The notes under the pieces were generated by a model that had not been told where the DNA came from, made no database searches, and saw only the letters and a list, made by a program, of their open reading frames with translations. Position numbers and translations under genes: made by a program. Below are positions 7,923 through 15,415 of a DNA stretch of 17,307 bases, piece after piece. How positions within the stretch are numbered: position 1 is the first letter of the stretch; every line of letters starts with the position of its first letter. The stretch lies in the NCBI GenBank assembly GCA_020846815.1, contig JADLDF010000532.1, forward strand, positions 1 through 17,307, read 5' to 3'. The stretch comes from Gammaproteobacteria bacterium. Lineage in GTDB: Bacteria > Pseudomonadota > Gammaproteobacteria > Steroidobacterales > Steroidobacteraceae.

Positions 7923-8010
7923 CAAGCCGGCCGAGTGCTGGACCGCATCGCCGGCGGCGGCGGACGGCTCGTTCGCCGCGACCCGCGTGATGTTTCGCTC
8001 GTCCGTCCCA
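7819..8010 (+). pseudogene. Orphan coding-like segment, possible gene remnant
   Basis: Frame 1 after the TAG at 7816-7818 reads about 64 residues starting KGRFDEAHRGTWPNPQVKGS and including NGGQDCFHPEGDKPAECW. Third-position GC is about 84% by hand count, typical of real genes here, and acidic and basic residues are balanced. It has no start codon or ribosome binding site; GTG at 7867 is the first possible start and lacks a Shine-Dalgarno. After about 8010 the frame loses protein character and runs into the acyltransferase 3' end. The antisense frame is also open but nearly lacks acidic residues, as expected for a shadow. I do not recognise the family. It could be the 3' remnant of a decayed gene or part of a repeated element. 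Confidence 0.3.
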
Positions 8011-8040
8011 CTCCCTGCAAGGGAGCCGCGGCCATCGCGG
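8011..8040. terminator. Two adjacent hairpins, possible bidirectional terminator
   Basis: CTCCCT-GCA-AGGGAG (8011-8025) is a perfect 6-bp stem with a 3-nt loop. It is followed directly by CCGCG-GCCAT-CGCGG (8026-8040), a 5-bp stem. They sit between the rightward operon and the convergent acyltransferase stop at 8078. No T-tract follows on either strand, so intrinsic termination is uncertain. Confidence 0.3.
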
Positions 8041-8077
8041 CGGATGGCGGGGAACGGCGATGCGGCGGCGACGTACG

Positions 8078-8887
8078 CTACCGGGCGGGCGACCCGGCGC
8101 GACTCGGTCGTGCGGGACCTGCGAGCGCCAGCACGCGTTCGCGCACCGCGCGCGTGAGCGCCTGCGCCGAACCGTCGGTGCCGAGCGCGGCGATCCCGAA
8201 TGGTGCGCCGATCCGCAGCTCGAAGCGGCGGCCGCGCTGCCGGAACAGCTCGCGCAGCAGCAGCGCGTTGCGCAGCCCGGGTCGCAGCGCGGCGGCGAGC
8301 TGGAATGCCGCGCCGTTGCGTCCGGGAACGTAGAGCGGCACCACGGGCGACGCGACCCGTCGCAGCAGCGCGCCGACCAGCGCATCCCAGGGCCATTCCT
8401 CGACCCGCCATGCACGCCAGCGCCAGCTCGCGACCTGGCCCGCGGGGCACAGGCCGACCGCATGTCCCGCCGCGAGCCAGGCGCAGGCCTCGCGCAGCAC
8501 GCGGGTCGCGCCGCCGCGTTCGCGCGCCGCGTACGGCACGCTGATCACAGCCTCGCGCAGCGCCGAGATTTCGGTCCAGCTCGACAGCGCGACGTAGCGC
8601 CAGTCCTGGCGCAGGCGCTGGGTCCAGTCCATCGCGAGCAGCACGTCCAGCACGCCGAACGGATGGTTCGCGACCGCGAGCAGCGGGCCACTCGCGGGTG
8701 GCGACGGACCGTCGGCAGTGACGTGACGACACTCGATGTCGAGCTCGCGCAGCGCCGCGGCCGCGAACGTTGCCGGCGTGCCGGCAGCGCCGACGCGTCC
8801 GACCAGCTCGCGCGTCGCGCGCAGGCCGAGCGGACGCGCGAGCAGTCGCGCGCCGAGCCGCACGACTCCGCCGGGCACGCCGGGCAT
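8078..8887 (-). CDS. Lysophospholipid acyltransferase family (PlsC-like) protein
   Basis: Predicted membrane-associated acyltransferase transferring acyl groups to a lyso-lipid or related acceptor. Motif I is NHPFGVLD, with H-P-F-G-V-L-D spacing as in the hemolysin/LPLAT subfamily rather than strict HX4D. The later CPAGQVASWRWR matches the FPAG/FPSG substrate-binding block, and VVPLYVPGRN is the typical following strand. From ATG 8887 it is 269 residues, ending at TAG 8078-8080 (RAGSPAR). The start is uncertain: an in-frame TTG at 8920, preceded by GGAGATGGGGGGACC, has a better ribosome binding site and would add 11 residues. It is divergent from the giant SBBP gene across only 33-66 bp, so promoters must overlap the genes. 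The acceptor lipid cannot be named. Confidence 0.82.
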   Translation of the reverse strand: MPGVPGGVVRLGARLLARPLGLRATRELVGRVGAAGTPATFAAAALRELDIECRHVTADGPSPPASGPLLAVANHPFGVLDVLLAMDWTQRLRQDWRYVALSSWTEISALREAVISVPYAARERGGATRVLREACAWLAAGHAVGLCPAGQVASWRWRAWRVEEWPWDALVGALLRRVASPVVPLYVPGRNGAAFQLAAALRPGLRNALLLRELFRQRGRRFELRIGAPFGIAALGTDGSAQALTRAVRERVLALAGPARPSRAGSPAR

Positions 8888-8953
8888 CCGCGCCGGCGTC
8901 AGCGGCGGTGGCGATTCCAAGGTCCCCCCATCTCCAAACACGGGAACTGAGTC

Positions 8954-11900
8954 ATGCCTCGAACCAGCCAGCCCATCCTGCGGTGGATCGTCGCGACCGG
9001 CATCGCTGCGTCGCTGCTGCTCGCGATGGTACTCGCCGCGCGCGTCGCGGCGCCGCCGCGGATCGAAGTCGCGCTCGGGCGCGCGTCGTCGTCGTCGTCG
9101 CCGGTCGGCCTGGCCGCGCCGGGTGTTGCCGCGGGGCCGGGCGCACCGGACATGCGGGTCGCATCGGGCGCGCCGCCCGCAACGGTCAGCTGGCCGCTCG
9201 AATTCGAGCGCAACCTCGGCCAGGCCGACTCGCGCGTGCAGTTCCTGGCGCGCGGGCCCGGCTACACCATGCTGTTCGCGCCCGGCGAGGCGACGCTGAA
9301 GCTGCGGCGCGCGAATTCGCTGCTGGCCGGCGTCGGCGGCGGCGCGCTGCTCGAGCGCTGGCTGCAGCGCGGGGTGCCGAACTCGGCGACGCTGCGCCTG
9401 CGGCTGCTCGACGCCGATCCGACGGCGCGCTGGGACGGCGAGTCGGCGCTCGCCGGCCGCAGCCACTACTTCATCGGCCGCGATCCGCGGCGCTGGGTCA
9501 CCGGCGTCGAGCACTTCGGCCGGCTGCGTGCGCGCAGTGTCTATCCTGGTATCGACCTCGTGTTCTACGACGGCGGCGGTGCGCTCGAATACGACTTTCA
9601 CGTCGCGGCGGGCGCCGACCCGCGCGCGATCCGCTGGGTCGCCGAGGGCGCGCAGCGCGTCGAGCTGCTGCCGGAGGGCGACCTGCGCCTGGTCACCGCG
9701 ATCGGTGACGTGCGCGTGCGGCGCCCAATCGCCTGGCAGGTCGGCGCCGACAACGGCCGGCGCGAAGTCGGCGCGCGCTTCGTCGTCGATGCGCAGCGGC
9801 GCATCGGCTTCGCGCTCGACGGCCACGATCCGTCGCGACCGCTGATCATCGACCCGGTGATCGCCTGGGCGGCGCTGCTCGGTGCCAACGACAACAGCAC
9901 CTTCGCGCTCGGCCTCGCGGTCGACGGCGCGGGCGCTGCCTATGTCACGGGCAGCACCTGTTCACTGCAGTACCCCGTGGTCGCCGGCGCGCTGAAGCCG
10001 CAAGGCGGCGAGATTTTCGGCCTCGATCCCTGCGAAGACGCGTTCGTCACCAAGCTCGATCCGACCGGCCGCTCGCTGGTGTATTCGACCTTCCTCGGCG
10101 GTGCCGACCGGGAAACCACCGCGCGCATCGCGGTCGATGCGGCCGGCGCCGCATACGTCACCGGCATCACGCTGTCGAGCGACTTCCCGACCACGGGCTC
10201 GGCCGTGCAGCGCGGCCTCAACGGTGCGCGCAATTGCCGATTGCCCGACGGGCCGCTGCAGATCTGCGCCGACGCCTTCGTCACCAAACTCGGTGCGGAC
10301 GGTGCGTCGCTCGCCTGGTCGACGCTGCTCGGCGGCAGCGCCTTCGACCTCGGCGTCGGTCTCACCGTCGATGCCGCCGGCGCGGTCTACGTGCAGGGCT
10401 GGACCAACTCCAGCGACTTCCCGACTACCAGCGGCGCGTTCGACCGCAGCTGGGGCGGCGGCGCCTGCAGCACCGGCGGGCTGGTACCCTGCTTCGACTC
10501 CTGGGTCGCCAAGTTCGCGCCTGACGGTGCGAGCCTGGGCTACTCGACTTACCTCGGCGGCAACAGTCGCGAGTACGGTGCCGGCATCGAGGTCGACACC
10601 GGCGGCAATGCCTACGTCACCGGTTCGACGCGCTCCACCGACTTCCCGACCACGCCCGGCGCCTATCGCACCACGCACACCGCCGGCACGCAGGAGGACG
10701 GCTATGTCGTCAAGCTGAACCCGACCGGCACGGCGCTGCTGTGGTCGACGCTGTTCGGTGGCGCGAACGTCGACATCGCGTACGACCTCGCGCTCGACGC
10801 TGGCAACGGCGTGGCGATCGTCGGCACCACCGATTCCACTGATCTGCCGACCACCGCCGGCGCGCTGAAGACCTCGACCTCTGCGCCGCTGAACGCCTGC
10901 ACGTTGGAGAACCTGGCGCTGATCATCTGCGCCGAGGGCTTCGTCACGCGCTTCGCGCCGGACGGCGCCTCGCTGGTGTTCTCGACCTATCTCGGCGGCA
11001 GCGCGATCGACGGTGCGTTCAGCATCGCGCGCGACGCCGGCGGCGACTTCTGGATCGGCGGCCACAGTTCCTCGACCAACTTCCCGTTCACGCCGGATGC
11101 GCTGAACTCCAGCGCGGCAATCGGCGGTGGCTTCGTTGCGCGGCTCGCGGCCAATGGCGCGAGCCTGGTGTTCGCCACGACGCTGCGCAGCGACAACGTG
11201 GTCGCGCTGCGCAGCCCGGCCACCGGCGTGGTGCTCGGCGCCGGCACCGGTTCGGGTTCGCCGACCACGCCGGACGGCTATGGCGCCGAGGCGTCCGGTA
11301 CCGGTGCGTGGATCTTCCGCATCGACCCCGCCGCGGCGCCGCGGCTGACGCTCACCCCCACGTTCACCTCGGCGTTCGCCGCACTCGGTGGCACCTCGCC
11401 GCCGAAGACCATCACCATCAGCAACCCCTCGGCGGTCGCCGCCACGATCCGACCGCTGTTCACCGACAACTTCGGCGGCGTGCAGGGCATCGATGACTTC
11501 ATCGCGACGGACGACTGCCCCGGCACGCTCGCGGCCGGCGCGAGCTGCACGGCGACGCTGCGCTACCGGCCGACCGAGACCGGCAGCAAGACGAGCTACC
11601 TGCGCGTGCTGAGCAATGCGATCGACACGCCGCACTCGGCCTCGTTCGGCGGCAGCGCCTCCGACCTGCAGGATGGAACCTTCCTGCCTTCGGCGCTGAC
11701 CTTCGCGCCGCGCGCCGTCGGCACGCAGAGCGATGTGCTCGCCGCGTCGCTGATCAACCAGGGCACCGTCGGCGCGATCAACCGCGGCTATACCGTCACT
11801 GGCCCCAATGCCGCCGACTTCCTGTTCGACAACGTCAACTGCCAGCCGGAGAGCTTCTGCACGCTGAACGTGCGCTTCGCGCCGATGGCCGGGCCGGACG

Positions 11901-14503
11901 GAGCGCGCACCGCGACCGTCACGCTCGCCACCAATCTCGCCAACGACCCGAAGCTGCTGCAGTTGAGCGGCACCGTGACCTCGGGCGCGGCCGCGACTCT
12001 GAGCACCAACCAGCTCCAGTTCGGCGCGGTGCGCACCAATGGTTCGGAGACGCGCCAGGTGCAGTTGCGCAACGGCGGCGCGAGCGCGCTGACGGGCATC
12101 GGTGTGGCGCTGTCCGGCACGGATTACTCGATCGGCTTCAACGGCTGCGGCAGTTCGCTCGCCGCCCAGGCGAGCTGCAACATCAACGTGCAGCTCGCGC
12201 CCATGGGCACCGGTGCGCGAAGCGGTACCCTGACGGTCAGCCACGACGCACCGCCCGCGGGCCCGCAGATCGTGACGCTGGCGGGCATCGGCGCGGATCC
12301 CACCGGTCCGCTCGACCTCGGCGGCAGCCCGACGCGCACCGAGTTCGGCCCGAACGTCGTCGGCACCACCAGCACGATCGTCTACTTCATCACGGTGCAG
12401 AACCTCGGTGGATCGGGCATGACGGGCCTCACCGTGTCGACGACCGGGCCGTTCACGCAGACCAACGACTGTCCGGCGACGCTGGCGCAGAACCTGGCCT
12501 GCACGGTCCAGGTGCGCTTCGCGCCGACGGCCGAGGGCGCCGCGACCGGCTCGGTGCGCATCGAGTCGAATGCACCGGGCAGCCCGCGGGTGCTGAACTT
12601 CAGCGGCACGGGCATCCGGCTCGCCGGTGCGCGCCTCTCGCCCGGCAACCTCGACTTCGGCGCGGTGGGTGTCGGGCGCAGCAGCGCGCCGCGCGTCGCG
12701 ACGCTGCTGAACACCGGCCCGGTGGCGATGGCCATCAGCAGCATCATCGCGCCCACGCCGTTCACGCAGACTAACGACTGCGGCGCCTCGCTCGCGGCCG
12801 GCGCGAGCTGCACCATCAGCGTGAGCTACGCACCCACCGCGGCGGTGCGCGCCACGGGCGTGCTGACCATCCTGTCGAGCGCGCCGGGGCGCGAGCACTC
12901 GACCGGCCTGCGCGGCATGGGCGTCACGGCCAACGGGCTCGCCACCGCGCCGCGCTCGCTCGACTTCGGTTCGCAGGCGATCAGCGCGGCGAGCGCGCCG
13001 CGTGCGGTGACCGTCACCAACAACGGCACCGGCACGATCAACCTCAAGGGCGTGGTCGCGCCGCGCTACTACACGCAGACCAACGACTGCGGTGCGACGC
13101 TCGGGGCCGGCGCGAGCTGCACCGTCAACGTGCGATTCGCACCAACGCGGCTCGCGCCGCTATCGACCATCGGGCTGGACGCCAAGCTGAGCATCGCCGG
13201 CGATTTCTCCGGCAGCCCGCTGCTCGTACCGCTCACCGGCCTCGCCGTCGCGGGCGGTCCGGCGCGCAGCCTCTCGCCCAGCAGCCTGCCGCTCGGCAGC
13301 GTGGCGGTCGGCGCTGCGGTCACCGGCGACCTCAATGTCTCGAGCACCGGCACGGCACCGCTGGTCATCGCCAGTGCACTGGTCAGCGGCAGCCACGCGG
13401 CCGATTTCACGCTGGTCGCGCCCGCGGCCGGCGCAACCGACTGCCGCGGCGTTGCCTCGCTCGCCATTGGCACGAGCTGTGTCTATCGCGTGCGTTTCGC
13501 GCCGGCCGCGGCCGGCGCCCGCACCGCAACGCTGACGCTGACCGACAACGCCGCCGGCAGCTCGGTGGCGATCGCGCTCAGTGGTACGGGCAGCGGCGGC
13601 GGAGGCGGCGGCGGTACCGGCACGCTGGCGGTGTCGCCGGCCAGCGTGTCGATCGCCGCGACCCTGGTCGGTGCGAGCACCGCCGCGGCGCCGATCACCT
13701 TGAGCAACGGTGGCAGTGCCGCCGTGACGATCAACGCGCTGACGATCGGCGGTGCCGACTCCAACCAGTTCACCACCTCGAGCAGTTGCGGCGCACTGCC
13801 GGCGACGCTCGCGACTGGCGAGAACTGCTCGGTCACGGTGAACTTCGCGCCATCCTCGGCGGGCGCCAAGGCCGCGACGCTGTCGATCGCCAGCAGCGCG
13901 GCGGGCTCGCCGGCGAGCGTGGCGCTCAGCGGCACTGCGAGCGAGTTTTCGATCGGCCCGAGCGGCGCGACCTCGGTCAGCGTGGCGGCGGGCCAGTCGG
14001 CGACGGTGCCGCTCAGTGTCGCGACTTCGGGTGGTGCGCTGCCGGTCGCGGTCAGTTTCGCGGCCAGCGGCAATCCGGCGGGCACGACGGTCACGTTCAG
14101 CCCGGCGACGCTGGCCGCCGGCAGCAGCAGCGGCTCGACGACGCTGACGATTGCCACCACTGCGCGCGCCTCCGCCGCGCTGCCGCGGTTGCCGGACCTT
14201 TCGAGCGGCGACGGCGGCGGCGCCCGCTACGCCTCACTGCTGCCGCTGGCACCGGCGCCGTGGCTGGCACTGGGCGCGCTCGGGCTGGCGCTGCGCGGCC
14301 GTCGTCGTGCGGTGCTGCTCGCGCTGCTGCTGTCGTGCACGCTGCCGGGGCTGCTGTCGGGCTGCGGCGGCGGGGGCGGAGGCGGCTCGAGCGGCGGCGG
14401 CGGCGCGGCGTCCGGAACGCCGGCAGGCACCTACACCATCACCGTCACGGCGACGGCCGGCAACGTGGTGCGCACCTCGCAAGTGACCCTGACGGTCACC
14501 TGA
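8954..14503 (+). CDS. Giant exported SBBP beta-propeller / choice-of-anchor-D protein
   Basis: Extracytoplasmic 1849-residue protein, probably structural or adhesive. The start is ATG 8954. Residues 9-29 form an N-terminal hydrophobic signal or anchor. Residues about 78-300 resemble DUF7948 (FERNLGQADSRVQFLARGPG, HYFIGRDP, YPGIDLVFYD). Residues about 303-795 contain seven SBBP blades built on D-x-F-V-T-K-L-x-P-x-G-x-S-L-x-Y-S-T-x-L-G-G followed by AYVTGST..DFPTT, a complete propeller. Eight choice-of-anchor-D (ASH-like) domains follow at about 797-1664, each with a conserved Cys pair such as NDCGASLAAGASC, and a Gly6 linker separates the seventh and eighth. The last Ig-like domain (1665-1849) is split by an insert with a hydrophobic helix, RGRRR, a second hydrophobic stretch ending LLSGC (Cys1804) and polyglycine. 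Neighbours give no direct functional clue. Domain calls are firm, role unknown. Confidence 0.92.
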   Translation: MPRTSQPILRWIVATGIAASLLLAMVLAARVAAPPRIEVALGRASSSSSPVGLAAPGVAAGPGAPDMRVASGAPPATVSWPLEFERNLGQADSRVQFLARGPGYTMLFAPGEATLKLRRANSLLAGVGGGALLERWLQRGVPNSATLRLRLLDADPTARWDGESALAGRSHYFIGRDPRRWVTGVEHFGRLRARSVYPGIDLVFYDGGGALEYDFHVAAGADPRAIRWVAEGAQRVELLPEGDLRLVTAIGDVRVRRPIAWQVGADNGRREVGARFVVDAQRRIGFALDGHDPSRPLIIDPVIAWAALLGANDNSTFALGLAVDGAGAAYVTGSTCSLQYPVVAGALKPQGGEIFGLDPCEDAFVTKLDPTGRSLVYSTFLGGADRETTARIAVDAAGAAYVTGITLSSDFPTTGSAVQRGLNGARNCRLPDGPLQICADAFVTKLGADGASLAWSTLLGGSAFDLGVGLTVDAAGAVYVQGWTNSSDFPTTSGAFDRSWGGGACSTGGLVPCFDSWVAKFAPDGASLGYSTYLGGNSREYGAGIEVDTGGNAYVTGSTRSTDFPTTPGAYRTTHTAGTQEDGYVVKLNPTGTALLWSTLFGGANVDIAYDLALDAGNGVAIVGTTDSTDLPTTAGALKTSTSAPLNACTLENLALIICAEGFVTRFAPDGASLVFSTYLGGSAIDGAFSIARDAGGDFWIGGHSSSTNFPFTPDALNSSAAIGGGFVARLAANGASLVFATTLRSDNVVALRSPATGVVLGAGTGSGSPTTPDGYGAEASGTGAWIFRIDPAAAPRLTLTPTFTSAFAALGGTSPPKTITISNPSAVAATIRPLFTDNFGGVQGIDDFIATDDCPGTLAAGASCTATLRYRPTETGSKTSYLRVLSNAIDTPHSASFGGSASDLQDGTFLPSALTFAPRAVGTQSDVLAASLINQGTVGAINRGYTVTGPNAADFLFDNVNCQPESFCTLNVRFAPMAGPDGARTATVTLATNLANDPKLLQLSGTVTSGAAATLSTNQLQFGAVRTNGSETRQVQLRNGGASALTGIGVALSGTDYSIGFNGCGSSLAAQASCNINVQLAPMGTGARSGTLTVSHDAPPAGPQIVTLAGIGADPTGPLDLGGSPTRTEFGPNVVGTTSTIVYFITVQNLGGSGMTGLTVSTTGPFTQTNDCPATLAQNLACTVQVRFAPTAEGAATGSVRIESNAPGSPRVLNFSGTGIRLAGARLSPGNLDFGAVGVGRSSAPRVATLLNTGPVAMAISSIIAPTPFTQTNDCGASLAAGASCTISVSYAPTAAVRATGVLTILSSAPGREHSTGLRGMGVTANGLATAPRSLDFGSQAISAASAPRAVTVTNNGTGTINLKGVVAPRYYTQTNDCGATLGAGASCTVNVRFAPTRLAPLSTIGLDAKLSIAGDFSGSPLLVPLTGLAVAGGPARSLSPSSLPLGSVAVGAAVTGDLNVSSTGTAPLVIASALVSGSHAADFTLVAPAAGATDCRGVASLAIGTSCVYRVRFAPAAAGARTATLTLTDNAAGSSVAIALSGTGSGGGGGGGTGTLAVSPASVSIAATLVGASTAAAPITLSNGGSAAVTINALTIGGADSNQFTTSSSCGALPATLATGENCSVTVNFAPSSAGAKAATLSIASSAAGSPASVALSGTASEFSIGPSGATSVSVAAGQSATVPLSVATSGGALPVAVSFAASGNPAGTTVTFSPATLAAGSSSGSTTLTIATTARASAALPRLPDLSSGDGGGARYASLLPLAPAPWLALGALGLALRGRRRAVLLALLLSCTLPGLLSGCGGGGGGGSSGGGGAASGTPAGTYTITVTATAGNVVRTSQVTLTVT
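12452..13089 (+). repeat. DNA-level repeat inside the anchor-D domains, period 309 bp
   Basis: TTCACGCAGACCAACGACTG (12452-12471) recurs at 12761-12780 with one change and at 13070-13089 with one change, exactly 309 bp (103 codons) apart. GGCGCGAGCTGCAC follows in the second and third copies. This marks domains 4-6 as the most recently duplicated or homogenised part of the array. Confidence 0.8.
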
Positions 14504-15221
14504 CGCGCAGCGCGCGCTCGAAGGCTTCCGGATCGCGGCGCCAGGCGTCGCGCAGCTTCTGCGACTTGAAGTCCGGATAGAACTCCTCCTGGCCGTCCTC
14601 GAGGGCCGCCAGGCAGTTGTGCGCATGGGTCGGGGCGGAGATCTTCGGCCCGGGCGTGTTCTTCGACATGTCCGACTCGATCGCCCCAGAGAACACGCTC
14701 GTCACCTGCGTGCCCTGCGGTGCGAGCTCGGCGCGCAGCCCCTTGCACATGGCGTTGGCGGCATACTTGCTGGCGCAGTAGGTGCCGACCTGGGGGAACA
14801 CGGTCATCGCGCCGATCGACAGGATCTGCAGGATCGCGCCGCCGCCGTTGGCGGCGAGCACGGGCGCGAACGCGCGCACCATCGCGAGCTGGCCCCAGAA
14901 GTTCACTTCCATCTCGAGCCGCGCGCCGTCGAGCGAGGGCGCGAGGAACGAGGTCATCGCCGCCGCGCCGCCGTTGTTCACGAGCAGCGTCAGGTCGCTG
15001 CAGCGCTCGGCGGCAGCCGCGACCTCCGCCGCGTCGGTCACGTCGAGCTCGAGCGCGACCACGCGCGCCGGATCGGCCGCGACCGCGGCGGTGAGCGTCA
15101 CCGGATCGCGCGCGGTGGCATAGACGCGCCGCGCACCGCGCTCCAGCAGCGCGGTCACGAAGCCGGCGCCGATGCCGCGGTTGGCGCCGGTCACGAGTGC
15201 CACGCAATCCCTGATCTGCAT
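14496..15221 (-). CDS. SDR family oxidoreductase
   Basis: Short-chain dehydrogenase/reductase of 241 residues, cytoplasmic and NAD(P)-dependent. The start ATG at 15221 (MQIRDCVALV) follows GAGGGGGAA, a strong ribosome binding site, which rules out the longer frame up to 15287. The Rossmann fold carries TGANRGIG (cofactor loop), the acidic LDVTD strand, NNGG in place of the usual NNAG, the LSIGAM serine segment, and the catalytic YCASK. FSGAIESDM replaces the usual PG-x-x-x-T segment. Arg in YATARDP after the second strand hints at NADPH preference. The C-terminal region (EEFYPDFKSQKLRDAW) is specific to a subgroup I cannot name. Its stop overlaps the giant SBBP gene tail to tail by 8 bp. The substrate is unknown. 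Confidence 0.92.
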   Translation of the reverse strand: MQIRDCVALVTGANRGIGAGFVTALLERGARRVYATARDPVTLTAAVAADPARVVALELDVTDAAEVAAAAERCSDLTLLVNNGGAAAMTSFLAPSLDGARLEMEVNFWGQLAMVRAFAPVLAANGGGAILQILSIGAMTVFPQVGTYCASKYAANAMCKGLRAELAPQGTQVTSVFSGAIESDMSKNTPGPKISAPTHAHNCLAALEDGQEEFYPDFKSQKLRDAWRRDPEAFERALRVR

Positions 15222-15270
15222 GCGATTCCCCCTCGAGTCACAGGCCGGTGCCGCAAGCCGCGGCGATCGC

Positions 15271-15300
15271 GCCGCACCGTGCCGCACCGTGTCGCACCGC
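15271..15300. repeat. Three 10-bp tandem repeats upstream of the SDR gene
   Basis: GCCGCACCGT, GCCGCACCGT, GTCGCACCGC follow one another without gaps, 50-80 bp upstream of the SDR start and 116 bp upstream of the MscS gene. A 10-bp period puts each unit on about the same DNA face, as in some operators, but a simple replication-slippage repeat is equally possible. Confidence 0.55.
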
Positions 15301-15371
15301 GAGTGTACAACGCGACGGGGATGGCGCCCGCCGCGTCGCCACGCGACGTCCGGTGCAGCCGGCCCAGGCCG

Positions 15372-15377
15372 TATAAT
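15372..15377 (+). promoter_or_regulatory. Possible -10 element (TATAAT) for the MscS gene
   Basis: A perfect TATAAT lies 38 bp before the ATG at 15416 in otherwise very GC-rich DNA, so the leader would be about 30 nt. The -35 position (about 15348-15354, TCCGGT) does not match TTGACA, so the promoter would be weak or need an activator. Confidence 0.45.
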
Positions 15378-15415
15378 CCCGGGTTCGATCCACCGCCCTA
15401 CGCGACCGTACGCCG

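Noticed and set aside
9088..9103. TCG trinucleotide run
   Set aside because: Short in-frame serine run in the linker after the signal anchor; length variation is possible but there is no sign of a regulatory role.
8921..9826. N-terminal extension of the acyltransferase to 9826
   Set aside because: The extra 300 or so residues are the antisense of the SBBP N-terminal domain and have no acyltransferase homology; the gene starts at 8887 or 8920.
9962..12898. 978-codon open frame on the minus strand
   Set aside because: Antisense shadow of the SBBP/anchor-D gene: almost entirely Arg/Ala/Gly/His/Asp residues, no domain, and the plus strand carries clear repeated domains.
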